Source: Schistocerca nitens (taxonomy: Eukaryota > Arthropoda > Insecta > Orthoptera > Acrididae). From it: a stretch of 64,000 nucleotides of DNA. A model generated the notes under the pieces. That model searched no databases. It was not told the DNA's origin and saw nothing but the letters and a program-made list of their open reading frames with translations. Both the position numbers and the translations under genes were made by a program. This document shows positions 45,538-56,539 of this stretch, in pieces. The stretch is taken from NCBI RefSeq assembly GCF_023898315.1, contig NC_064619.1, forward strand, positions 344,792,650-344,856,649. Direction: 5' to 3'. Numbering within the stretch: position 1 is the first letter of the stretch; each line of letters starts with the position of its first letter.

Positions 45538-46053
45538 TTAAGAGAATGAAACGTATTTTTCCACGCTGTCAGGTAGGACACTGACCTGATGTTTCTCCAA
45601 ACCAAAATCAGCCAAGTAGGACCCCAAAAGTTCCAGCCACACTACGCACATATCTCGTGACAACGTATCAGCCTTGCTGGGCAGGTAAACAAGCGCGCGG
45701 CTGAAGCGTCTCGCATGTCTCGTTAGGATCGCGTTGGAGAGAAAGTGGTCAAACAGATTTCTAGAGCGCAATCTGTGACGTCCGTATCCACAAGTGGAGA
45801 GGTATCGCGCCAGCAACGGTGCCTTGGTGAACATGTATTTCGACAGGAATTTCTCTGGTGTCACGTATGAAAGGGATGCCGCCACCTCATGCTTACGGGA
45901 CCTGAACAGACACCTGTGCATTGCTTGGCAGCTGACGACCGCGTCGTCACATCGCGGGGGCTTCCGTTTCACCCCAACCCCATCGTTGGCGCCAGGCATC
46001 AGGTGGCAGGGTGTGTTTTCTATTAGCGACCTTTTGTTTAAACTATATTCCAT
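45538..46053 (-). CDS. Hypothetical protein, ~171 aa, in the right inverted arm
   Basis: The ATG at 46053 opens 171 codons (MEYSLNKRSLIENTP...) to a stop at 45538. The protein is basic and Arg/His-rich in the middle (CGYGRHRLRSRNLFDHFLSNAI, LTRHARRFSRALVYLP), with a C-terminal DMCVVWLELLGSYLADFG segment. No family recognised. A decayed homolog occupies 36815-37190 in the left arm, sharing MEYSLN-RSLIEN, CGYGRHR-R-RNLFD-FLS and a C-V--MAGIFGVL-like end, but with stops and a deletion. The substitutions and gaps preserve some frame, suggesting this was once a coding gene of a repeat family. Confidence 0.5.
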   Translation of the reverse strand: MEYSLNKRSLIENTPCHLMPGANDGVGVKRKPPRCDDAVVSCQAMHRCLFRSRKHEVAASLSYVTPEKFLSKYMFTKAPLLARYLSTCGYGRHRLRSRNLFDHFLSNAILTRHARRFSRALVYLPSKADTLSRDMCVVWLELLGSYLADFGLEKHQVSVLPDSVEKYVSFS

Positions 46054-46247
46054 CGATTTCACAGACCAATAGGATGTTGCAAATTAAAAAGAATTACCCC
46101 ATACATGTGAAGAAGATCGATTTAATTAATTTGCACAATTTTTTTATATCAACGTTCTGTTAGCAGTGCAATAGATAGGGGGAGGGTGTGCGTGAGTGGG
46201 TGACATTGAGCAGAACAGCAGGTTATGTGCAGAACAATAGGTTAGTT

Positions 46248-46455
46248 GACATCTTGGGTTGTCGGGTGTTCTGCCGGATATCAGCGTCGTAGTTGCACGA
46301 TATTTCGGTCACGTAGCTCGTAACCTTCATCAGGTCGCACCTGATGAAGGTTACGAGCTACGTGACCGAAATATCGTGCAAGTACGACGCTGATATCCGG
46401 CAGAACACCCGACAACCCAAGATGTCATTAGATCGCCGGGAAAGCCTGAAGAGTT
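46248..46455. mobile_element. Palindromic foldback element with 14-bp target duplication
   Basis: A near-perfect inverted repeat fills 46247-46427 (arms about 89 bp, centre CAGGT-CGC-ACCTG at 46331-46343, one mismatch seen). It is followed by a short unique tail containing CGCCGGGAAAGCCTGAAGAG (46433-46452). ACAATAGGTTAGTT flanks both sides (46234-46247 and 46456-46469), and the left arm has only one copy of that motif and no insert. The duplication length suggests target-primed insertion rather than DNA transposition. Each arm holds a hammerhead-like core. Confidence 0.85.
46341..46371 (+). ncRNA. Hammerhead-ribozyme-like core
   Basis: CTGATGA (46341-46347), then GGTTAC and GTGACC able to pair as a 6-bp stem II with one G-U pair, then GAAA (46368-46371). 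These are the conserved hammerhead core elements in the right order. Because the region is palindromic, the same core occurs on the minus strand (46303-46333). Stem III and the cleavage triplet were not verified. Small hammerheads are known from Penelope-like elements. Confidence 0.5.
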
Positions 46456-47411
46456 ACAATAGGTTAGTTTGTAAAACGTAGTACAATAGTTTAAGGGGGT
46501 TGATGACAAAGAAAAATGAGCCAGAAATGACCTTTAAAAGCACGTGAAATTCGAAAAGTGTGCCAGAAAATATTGGGAGGACATAACTAATTACTTAATT
46601 TTCTATCAAAGGCGGTACAATAGTTTAAGCAAATGTGGGTGACATGGAGAACCACTTAACAGAACAATAGGTTAATTATCGACAACGGGCTGAACGTTAG
46701 GCGAAGACACCGAGTGTACAGTGCTAAACAATAGGTTATGCAACATGTTTGTCCCATGTAAAGACCTACATATTTCCAAACAGCAGAGAATGATGAGCAA
46801 GAGAAATCCAACCCCCACAAACTGGATTTTTTATAAATAAACAATATACCCTTGAATTTCCTGTTTTGAGAGCCATCTTCTCCAACAAAGAGCCAAAAAT
46901 TTCCATATATTCCATTCGTTGCCTTGAAATAATTGTTGAAATAAACAATATTCCTTACATTGTCTAGATTGCTTAAACAATGTTCCATACACAGCAATCG
47001 ATTTCTCTCCAAATGAACTATCAACTGAGTCTTTTTTCTCAGCAATTTCTGGGAGGGAAGGTGGGAGGGGGTGGGGTTTTACCAGAGAGGGAGAGGTTAA
47101 TTAATTGATCAATTTAATTAAGTAGTCGATAAAATTGATAAGAGTGTGAGGGGCTGCCCAATAACTCAGACGTGAAATTGTACCTGTAGCAACGAGGGGG
47201 AGGTTTCCTGAGGGGAGAGAGGAGTGGCAGGGTACAGGAGAGCATTAGGGTAAGTGCCTATCGATGAAAAGGAAGGATCCCTTTAGCAGAACTATAGGCT
47301 AAGTACCTGTGAATCAAAGGAGAACAATAGGTTTGCCCTTGAGTGCATCCCTGCCCCTGATTTAGGCAACCAACACTAACAAAATGCGTTGAAACGAAGG
47401 TAGCTACACTA

Positions 47412-50400
47412 CTCCTTGTCTCATAACAAGACATGGTGGTTGTCTTGCTGATGTAACCAACGATAGGTTTCTTCTGACCAGCAGTGAGCATTGTAAATTT
47501 CTGTGTTGCCATTATATTTAAAAGTCAACAGTGCAACACTCATGCAGTTTTGAATTTTATTTAAAAACCAAGTGCAGAAGGTGATTCTTAGTTGGAAATC
47601 GTTTTCAAATATTTCGTGAAACGTAGGTATAATACGGACGTAGACTACTATCATGCGTAATTCTCCAAACAGTAGTTCCGCTTACCAAAATTCAGTTCTA
47701 TTTTTTGTGTAGAAAGATGCAGTACAAAGTTTTTTAAAGCAAGAATATCTGCACTTACATAACTTCTAATACTTTTTCTGGCTTATTTGTTACAGCTGAT
47801 GGTCTATTGTACCTTACCATTACGGCGAACCCGCGTGCCTCCAATCTAGAAAGGCATGTCGTGATCAGCATGGAGCTCCTTGATGTCTCCCCGTATAAGC
47901 TTATTCTATTAACAGCTAACTCAGGGGCGATTCACCGGGCACTGTAAGCAAATAAAGTGATTTTTCGTGAGAACGTGCAGTTACTGGATGAACAACATAA
48001 ACTGAAGAACCCCGCAGCAATCTCTCAAAATGTGCCGCTAAAACCCGTCTTGCTAGACGCGAATAGTGGTACTGTAACTCGGAAGTGCAAGTTACACCAT
48101 CTAGCGTCAATAGTTCAGATTTGCTTCCGTTGAGTGGTACGGTGCGTTATCAGGAAGAGTAATTTGATATTACGAAAGAGGAACGAAGCACCGAAATAAA
48201 CATTTTACACAAATAAATCAGTACTTGAAATTCTACCCTACGTTACAGTTTTTTTCCCATATTACAATCTGAAATTCAAGTTGAGCTCGTTTTCTTCATT
48301 TTCTAGCTGCTTCCTGCAAAAGAAATGTTGTGCATTCTATGCCCCCTTAGCGGTTTACCTAGAATGCATTTCAACCGATAAACACCATACACACGGTTTT
48401 CTAGGAAAAGTGACGGAGGCATCCTGTATAGTGCATAAGTCACGGGCGACGTGATCCTCGCGTGTCGTGGCCATCCGGCAGTGGTAGTATCTCGTGACAG
48501 TAGTTCATCTGTAAGGCTTCTGTTGTTGTCAACCAGTTCTGGAAATAATTCCATGTTTTCACCCTCTCTTTCCGGCTGGGATATTAAATTACGTTTGATA
48601 GGTTACCTAGCGGAAATGAATGGAGGAAGATGATCCATCAATGGATCACTGGTATCCTTTAGGCTTAGAACAGCTTAAGCGGCCACAATACTACTCTGAA
48701 CAACATTTCTTGCGTTGAAGCAGTACCCTTATTTCATATTTCAACCTTTTTTTTACACGTAATGGAGTGTTTCTGACATTAGGCTGGCGATCATTGTGAA
48801 TAACGTCCCGAATAACTATACAGAATCATTCTTTACGTATCATTCAGTATCAGAGGTGAAGAACTTCAACTCTCTGCCTGCGCAACCACATTCACTGCTC
48901 TTAGAGCTACAGGACGACATTGTGCAGTGGTATTCCGTTTTGAAGATTATCCCATCCTGCGACACTGTCCTGTTACTACCTCACTAAGGAAAACCCGGAG
49001 GAGGAATCGTGGTGGTTGTCGTGAGTTGTGGGACACGAGTACCCGGTAGCCAGTTCTCGCTCCTCATCGCTGCTGCGGTATTCGCGGTGAGTTAACCTAC
49101 CACGTTCGTGCAAAACCAGAGCCACAAGAAGCGTTTTGCGGTCCTTAAATGACTGAATTATGGCCTGCAAGAGGCAGTGAATAACTATAATCGAGACAAG
49201 ATATCCGTGACTAGATGCTATGGCACAGAAAACCACTGCAGGAACCCGCTATGCCGTCAAAAACACACGCCAGACTTTTACTGCTACTCCCAAAGGTGAA
49301 GGTACAATAAGGCGTGCAATTTCTTTGCATATATACGCCTAAAATTTATAACTGTATTTAGCTTCTGTAAGTACATAAACTATCCCCGCTGCTGCATTTA
49401 CGATGCTATAGATTTTATATGCTCTCGTCTTGCTGACCTGAATTTAGTTACATCAGTCTTATTTCTATTATCGCAGGATGAACAGTTACAACACGCACCC
49501 GACTCATCTGAAAATGAGATGTTCCTCTGCCTTCATAATGACTTATTTCTATATTTCGAGATGCTAAACAATGTCATTTTGAAAAATGGTCTATAGTTTC
49601 GTTCTAAATCTATGTTTGCATATAAGGTACTCAAGCGTTTTCGCATTTCAGTATGTAATTATTCACGATTTTCTGTTAAACATATCCAAAGTTTTTAATA
49701 CTGCAGTCCTCATGTGACGATACGTATGATTTGACTCAAATGAAGTATCCACAAATGAAACGTCCTTGTAGTTTATGGTAATTCCTCCGTGTGTGTCAAG
49801 TCACTGTTTGCACACGGTTACCTGTCACTGTATCGAGCACCGGTGACACCTTCAAGACAGGGACCTCGAGGACTAAGCGATAGCCAAGGAGAGACAGTTA
49901 AACACAAGATTTTGTTTGAAGAAACGACAGTTCTTGCTGAACCACCGAACCATTAGGACTCTGTGATCAAGGATGCAGTTTTGATTAGACTGCACAAAAA
50001 CAGCTTTAATAGATACTCTGGCCATGAACTTCGCAGTGCATAAAAGCGTGCATCTGATAAAAAAAAGGGGCTCATAGGGAGGCTTCTCGTAACTTATCTT
50101 CAAATGACAGTGGTGGCGTTGCAAGTGACGCCGGGCAGAGAGCGCTAACATAATCTATGGACGTAGAGGGCACCACCTCAGTAAGCACAATTTCCGTGGT
50201 GTCACCATGACGTAATCCAGCCAATCAGATTCTATCCCCTGAGACAAGAGCTTCGCCAGTTTCACGATATCAACAACAGGACCATTAGCATTTTAAATAT
50301 CATGACGAAGGTCCTGTCATCTTCAATCCTCCAATGCATTTCCCAGCCTCTGGCGGCGGCTGGTATAGTCCATCCAGAACATTTCGGTTCCACTTCCCAC

Positions 50401-50455
50401 CTGTGTTCCTACAGTTGGTAGTCCAAAAATATTGTATTTTCTAAAAAGAGATTTT
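47412..50455. other. Unannotated stretch
   Basis: No coding frame above background; the frames at 47421-47654 and 48303-48554 lack motifs. No TIRs or LTRs recognised. Confidence 0.4.
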
Positions 50456-50459
50456 CTGA

Positions 50460-50830
50460 AGCATCTGTACAGTTAAGCAGAAGGTTTTCATTTTTTATGT
50501 TGTCATACAACTTTATCCATTTCACGCTTTCCTCCACCTCTTTTTAACTGAAGTAATTTTTGTAATCTTCTGCACGCTTAATTTACGTGCAGTATCCAAA
50601 TGCTACATACATGGTTTACAGATAATTTTATATTTAATGTATAGAGCTAAAATTATTGCATTTATTACTGACCTTCATAAAAGATTTTGATTTTGCTTTA
50701 ATGTAAAATTTTGTTGCTTAAAACGGCGAGACACAGTGCTTAGGCGCATGTATCCCAGTTTTTCCTTATCGCTTAAGCTCGTACTTTTCAACAGTTGGCC
50801 TTTGTCTCTGGCATGGTGAATACTGAAAGT
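50460..50830 (+). repeat. Dispersed copy of the 15075-15755 repeat
   Basis: Shares in order TTCTGCACGCTTAATTTACG, TTTACAGATAATTTTATATT, ATTTATTACTG, TTTGCTTTAATGTAAAAT, GCGCATGTAT and ACAGTTGGCCTTTGTC with the tandem units at 15 kb. Non-coding. Confidence 0.75.
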
Positions 50831-51240
50831 AGCCTGTTTATGTGTTTGTATGTTGACAGCGCTATGTAGTGCTCTGCATTAATAAATCTGACAGCGCTGT
50901 GAGCACTCTGTAGGAGACTCTGTGGCTGGTCGGACTAGCACTTGGAGGTGATGGAAGTTGGGAGTGAGTAGTCAGCAGTGATGGAGGTTAGAAGTTAATG
51001 ATTAGCAGTGTTGGAGCTTTGCAGTATTAGCGCGAGTGGACGGTCTGAATGTGTTTCCGTCATGGAGATTTATTACTGATGATTACATAATTTTTTTGAA
51101 CTGGTTGTCACTTGATTAAGGTAAAATATGGTAAATACATTGTTTGCTCTGCAATAAAATATTTCCTTTGCTAACCACAAGCTTATTAGTAGTTAGAGCC
51201 TTCAGTAGTTAGAATCTTTTATTTAGCTGGCAGTATTGGT

Positions 51241-51426
51241 CTTGAAAGTCTCTTCGAGTTTGCTGACGGATCATAAAATCAACTTGACTCGATGTTTCGG
51301 CGATCCGGCTGGTCGCCATCTTCAATGAGACTGCTGCTTCTGCTGATGAGTCCCGCTGATAACTCAGGCAGCAAACCCGAAGAGACTTTCAAGACTTATT
51401 ACGCCAGGAAAGCCTACGAAGTCACA
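51241..51426 (-). mobile_element. Second foldback element with 13-bp target duplication
   Basis: TGGCAGTATTGGT flanks it (51228-51240, 51427-51439). A 25-bp inverted repeat (51241-51265 with 51369-51393, one mismatch) encloses ~100 bases, and a tail with ACGCCAGGAAAGCCTACGAAG follows (51399-51419), like the tail of the 46248 element. On the minus strand TTGAAGA (51319-51325), a perfect 5-bp stem (GGCGA/TCGCC) and GAAA (51295-51298) form a hammerhead-like core in which the first core C is T. Confidence 0.75.
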
Positions 51427-51629
51427 TGGCAGTATTGGTGCTCGCTGCATTGCTGTAGCTCGTGTAATGAAGATTTTCTGTGAAATAAGTGACTTATAAA
51501 GTGTATGGGTTATTGTTAGGATTTCTTCTAATTCAGGGCCATTCTTTTGGATTAATTATTTGAAGTCAGGTTAGCATTTTTGAGCAGTCAATTTCTTTGC
51601 GCCAGGATACTGTGGGTCAGTTTTGAGAT

Positions 51630-52361
51630 GATAAGAATAAACTGCTAAATCACAGTAAGACTCAGTTTTTACAGTTTATAACTCACAATTCAACAAGAAC
51701 TGACATTTTAATCAGACAGAATGGGCATGTTATAAGCGAGACGGAACAGTTCAAGTTCCTAGGCGTACGGATAGATAGTAAGCTGTTGTGGAAAGCCCAT
51801 GTTCAGGATCTTGTTCAGAAACTAAATGCCGCTTTATTTACCATTGGAACAGTATCTGAAATAAGTGACATTTCAACACGAAAAGTAGTATACTTCGCAT
51901 ATTTTCATACGCTTATGTCATATGGTATTATTTTTTGGGGTAATTCTTCTGATTCAAAAAGGGTATTTTTGGCTCAAAAACGGGCTGTTCGAGCTATGTA
52001 TGGTGTAAGTTCGGAAACCTCTTGTCGACCCCTATTCAATAGTCTGGGAATTTTGACATTGCCCTCACAGTATGTATTTTCTTTAATGTCGTTTGTTGTT
52101 AGCAACATTAGCTTATTCCCAAGAGTTAGCAGCTTTCACTCAGTTAATACTAGGCAGAAATCAAATCTGCATGTGGAATGCACTTCCTTGACTCTTGTGC
52201 AGAAAGGAGTGCAGTATTCTGCTGCATCCATTTTCAATAAGCTACCACAAGAACTCAAGAATCTTAGCAGTAGCCCAAACACTTTTAAGTCCAAACTGAA
52301 GAGTTTCCTCATGGCTCACTCCTATTCTGTCGAGGAGCTCCTGGAAGAGCTAAAAAATTAA
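51630..52361 (+). pseudogene. Jockey/CR1-like LINE pol C-terminus
   Basis: An open plus-strand frame from about 51636 (upstream of the first ATG) reads NHSKTQFLQF, then EQFKFLGVRIDSKLLWKAHV, the F-L-G-x-x-x-D-x-x-L-x-W block just after LINE RT domains. It continues with the thumb/C-terminal region (YFHTLMSYGIIFWG, QKRAVRAMYG) and ends at 52361. A 3' UTR and an AATAATAATAAAATAAA tail run to about 52550. The RT core and endonuclease are missing (5' truncation), but the remaining frame is uninterrupted for ~240 codons, so the insertion is fairly recent. Confidence 0.88.
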
Positions 52362-53229
52362 GCAAATTCCAGTGTTACATTCTTGATTTTCTTTATTTAA
52401 ACTAACGACTTGTCGCCTGAATATGTTTCTTATATTTCATTTTATCTGTTTCTACAATCGTGTTATAATTTCATGTATTGACTCGTTCCATGACCATGGA
52501 GACTTCTCCTAAATGTGGTCCCACGGAACAATAATAATAAAATAAAAAAAAGTAAAGAGAAAGTAGGTTCAGCAAGTTCAGTTTCAGTCAGCAGTTTCAG
52601 AATTAAATTTAGAAGTTTCACTTTCCCAGGTATTTCAGTCCAAGTAAGTAAAAACGTAATTAAGAAAGGTATGATTTTCTTGGAAACAACTAATGAGGTA
52701 AGAAAGATACGAATGTATAGACACAGATAAATAGGATTTTTTTTTGGAACAAACGTTGAAGTAAGAGAGATGACTGAATTTTTGGTTGAAAATGAAGTAG
52801 TTTTGGCTGAAAGTTATAGAGGCATATTATTATCATCAAATGTCATACTGAAAACAGACCCTGTCCGTTTCTTTCGTGTTATTCCGCTAAGCGTTTATGT
52901 GTAACCTGTGTGTTTGTGTTCTTCCTGTCTCTGTCTATTGACCTGATCAGATAAATTTGGTAGATTTTTTTATTCTAACACTAAGCTGCATTCAGTATAA
53001 TGAGGAATACTGTTATCCTCAAATCTAATTTTGTTTTGCAATATATTCCTTACTTTGGAAAGATGTCCAGACATTATTTATTCTATTCTGTTTTCTTTTA
53101 ATGCTCATGTGTCAAGTTAACGTTTCAGTTGATATTCTCATTTTTCAATTATTTATTTACTTATATCACAATTCCTGTAATACTGATGTATATACTTATT
53201 TCTATTCTTTTGTAAATCCTGTATTACTA

Positions 53230-53428
53230 CAAATGGTTCAAATGGCTCTGAGAACTATGGGACTTAACTGCTGAGGTCATCAGTCCCCTAGAACTTAGAA
53301 CTACTTAAACCTAACTAACCTAAGAACATCACACATATCCATGCCCGAGGCAGGATGCGAACCTGCGACCGTAGCGGTCGCGCGGTTCCAGACTGTAGCG
53401 CCTAGAACCCCTCGGCCATAAAGGCCGG
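53230..53428 (-). mobile_element. tRNA-derived SINE
   Basis: Full-length minus-strand copy with target duplication CTGTATTACTA (53219-53229, 53429-53439). B box mutated (GGTTCGCATCC). Confidence 0.93.
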
Positions 53429-53837
53429 CTGTATTACTAAAAATGTTATCTTTATTATCATGTTCTTTACTGTAATGATGTTTTCTGTACCTTTGTAATT
53501 TTATTCTTTTGCTGTAAAATTGTAATTGTATAGACACCAGTTTTTCAAGTTAAGTTAATAGTAGGGATTCATTTCACTGAACACTTCTGTTGGTCATACT
53601 ATATGTATAAAATGTCAGAGATTATATGACTGTGTTAGTGCTTGCACGTGTGTTGATAATTCAGCGAAGAACTGGTTAACAGCATTTCTTTTTCTAAGGA
53701 TAGTGCAAAAAAAAGTGACATTAGTGAATGCACAAGTGTTGGTTTATTGACTTGGTATAATGTCGTCCAGACTCTTCATTTGTGATTGTACACCCGCACA
53801 GTCGCAACAGATGGCTACTGGCCATCTCTAAAAAATG

Positions 53838-54040
53838 TACAGTGGGTCTGCACGCGGCCCACTACTACCATAATCTCCACAAGGACTACAGTGGGTTTGA
53901 CCTTTGGTGGCCCATTGCTACCATAATCTCTACAGGAAATACTGTGGGTATGCTCTCTGGTGACCTACCAATTCTACCAATATTCTGCATGTCTTCGACT
54001 GACTCTGCTGTGGCTTTGCTCTGTTGTGGCCCATTACCAA
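53838..54040 (+). repeat. ~50-bp minisatellite-like units
   Basis: Three to four diverged units each containing CAGTGGGT-like, GGCCCA(C/T)TRCTACC and ATAATCTCYACARG segments. Probably the 5' leader of the decayed gypsy element. Confidence 0.65.
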
Positions 54041-54749
54041 TCCTCATGTCAAGAGTCAGCGCTGGGTTTCCGTTGGGAAGATAACACTACTTCTTCAAGA
54101 CTGCGTGGAGGTCCACTTCTTACATATGCATTGTTCTTTTATTGCCCAGGCTTTGTGCATAAAACTGTCATAGACTACTCTTCTGGTGAATGATTATCAG
54201 TGTTTTGGAGAATGTGTAAACAAGAGGCAGAAACGCCGATGATCACAGAAGATGCTTTATAAACAGAAGCGGAAAGCGTCTGTTGTAAAAATTCTCTTTA
54301 AGTAATCTGCAGGTGGCTTAAGAATGAGAAACCAGTAATAACTGAGTTTAACAGCTGCTGCAGAAGATGGCAACGTAGACAAACATTTTATTTTATGCCA
54401 CTTGCGGACAGAAGCTGAAGCCGGAAAACGGTAATTAATTCCCAATGTAATTTCGTTGTTCCACAATTTTCTTGAGAGATGATGTATCCACGTCATTCCA
54501 AGAAGTAATCAAATTTGTCCGTATGCAGGAGAGCTAAAACCATTCGGACTTGCTTTCTTGTGGGTCTTTAAACTACCTCCCCTTCATTTAACACTTAAAT
54601 TTCAACTAGTATGGCTCCCAGCGGAACATTCTTTGACAGAAAAGTCAGAGACCTTCTCTGTAGTTACTTCTATGTTGTTGTTTGTCTTCAAAAAATAATC
54701 CATATAGTCGAGTACTGAATCTGGTAACCATATGGCAACGCCTGCAATA
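54041..54749. other. Leader-like non-coding sequence
   Basis: No recognisable frame. Position suggests internal non-coding DNA of the decayed gypsy element. Confidence 0.35.
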
Positions 54750-54760
54750 CTCTTACACAA

Positions 54761-54962
54761 GCCGGCCGCGGTGGTCTCGCGGTTCTAGGCGCTCAGTCCG
54801 GAACCGCGCGACTGCTACAGTCGCAGGTTCGAATCCTGCCTCGGGCATGGATGTGTGTGATGTCCTTAGGTTAGTTAGGTTTAAGTAGTTCTAAGTTCTA
54901 GGGGACTGATGACCTAAGATGTTAAGTCCCATAGTGCTCAGAGCCATTTGAACCATTTGAAC
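54761..54962 (+). mobile_element. tRNA-derived SINE, best-preserved plus-strand copy
   Basis: Head GCCGGCCGCGGTGGTC (A-box region), B box GGTTCGAATCC near 54827, body TTAGGTTAGTTAGGTTTAAG, tail GAGCCATTTGAACC. Target duplication CTCTTACACAA (54750-54760, 54963-54973). This is an 11-base duplication, perfect. Confidence 0.96.
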
Positions 54963-54973
54963 CTCTTACACAA

Positions 54974-56470
54974 TGTCCTAACAGACATAGCTGGCCTCTC
55001 CAGTTTTCGAGTTAAATACACACTACCTGATCAAAACACCCGGAAACCCCTTGAAACGTATATACACAGGGTAAATTAATTCAAGTTTTGTAAGAAACTA
55101 TTCTATTGAACCAGAGATGATAAAATGTAGTATTTGTTGTGTAGTAGCGTCGCTGTTCAACAGCGAACGCTGATTCATGGTGTTATGGGTAATGTGCTAG
55201 AGTAACATTAGATCGAGAGATGTATGGAAGACTCTAGAGCGTAAAGATGTGTTGTATCTGATGTGTGCTGAATATATACTTACTCGCTATGGGCAGTAAT
55301 GATTTTTTTATTTGCAAGATACTGCAATGCTTGTTATCTGTAAAAGGAATCTCAACAGAAGTTAGAAATAATTAAGGTAAAGAAAACTGTTTTGTTACTA
55401 AAGCAAGGCGTTTAATCATAATTGCTGATTGAGACACTGTCTAGCACTCACATACAATGATTTTGTAAAGCTAATTGTTCATGTATAATCAGTTTATTGA
55501 GTGCGTTAATAGAGAGCATTATTATTTTTCAGAGAGACAAAATACAAGTTTTAAAGTGAGTTCCATATTGTTACTTATCCCAAGTCATTACCAATTCCCA
55601 GATTCATATCATTTTGCATTAACTATTTTTCTCAAGAAGTTATTTTCTCAGTCATATTCGGTTTAATTGAAATGTACGCTAAGCACAGCATTGCACAATA
55701 GCTGTTTGCTAACTATACAATTTGAAGTATTAACAGAGAGCAATGCGAAGAGCGTTCCCATTGCGCAGATAAAGATAAGAAATTTTATTATTTCAGGTAT
55801 AGCATTCATTAACAACAGGGACTATTATTTTCAAATTGACTGAGTTTTGTTTTATTACCAGGGCCAATTTCAAATCAATAGTGTAGCATCATATTCAGTT
55901 TTTGTGTTACGTAAATTCATGCAGTTTTCATTTAGTTTAAAGTTATTGACAGTTTACATTCACGCAGCTAAATTAAATTTAAACTCTCGCAGTCAGAAAA
56001 GTTAAATACAGGGCAAGTGGCATAAGCGACGTGGAAAATTACACGTTCACATGCCATTCCCTTTCTAACACTTGTGTTTGAGACTACTGTCAGTTACGTA
56101 ATTTCAACCATATTTCAAAAGTTTCTGTTTTACACATTTTAAACGTACATGTTTCACTTGGCGACAATCTTGTGCAGATCGAAACTGTTTTTGAATCTTT
56201 TGAAATAATACAGTCAGCATACGCTCTGCTCTTTGTTGCTTAGTTAGTGAGCGCAAAGTGAGACCAGTCACCAACAAAACAAAGAGATTGAACAGATACG
56301 CAAACCCTCGTTCTCGAAATATAATAGCTTACTTATAAAAATACATAGAAAATCGCTACAGCATAAGTTTTCGGTTATCTTAAAACCGTATAAAACACGA
56401 ACACACAGCTTTAAAGCGATTTCACAGAGCATAAAACACAAGTAGAAACTCATTTGAGTCAACAACACGA
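54974..56470. other. Unannotated AT-rich stretch upstream of the gag relic
   Basis: No frame or repeat recognised; probably non-coding leader of the decayed gypsy element or older DNA. Confidence 0.35.
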
Positions 56471-56539
56471 AATAACCAAGACGACATACAAATTGTCACC
56501 AGTAGACTTGAACAATTAGACCTTGATACCGATTGTACC

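Larger units (their letters stand above)
45600..47411 (-). repeat. Right inverted arm
   Basis: Inverted relative to 25909-26045 plus 35776-37190, with roughly 80% or better identity in the best blocks. Contains the 171-codon ORF, at least eight copies of an AGAACAATAGGTTA-like motif between 46211 and 47340, and the 46248-46455 foldback insertion. It preserves the uninterrupted sequence (CTGCTAAAGGGATCCTTCC on the minus strand, near 47275-47293) into which the gypsy element inserted in the other arm. Confidence 0.82.
50840..53780 (+). repeat. Candidate decayed gypsy LTR region split by insertions
   Basis: Starting near TGTATGTTGACAGCGC (50850), with GAGCACTCTGTAGGAGACTC downstream, this sequence resembles what I recall of an orthopteran gypsy LTR; the resemblance is from memory. 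It is broken by a foldback (51241-51426), a LINE end (51630-52550) and a SINE (53230-53428), and is followed by a leader-like minisatellite and a gag relic in the same orientation. No matching 3' LTR is in the window, so LTR status is unproven. Confidence 0.35.

Noticed and set aside
53838..54040. CRISPR-like regular repeats
   Set aside because: Contiguous diverged minisatellite units with no spacers.
54761..54962. Possible tRNA gene because of A- and B-box matches
   Set aside because: No full cloverleaf fold; the sequence continues into a shared SINE body and tail and has a target duplication.
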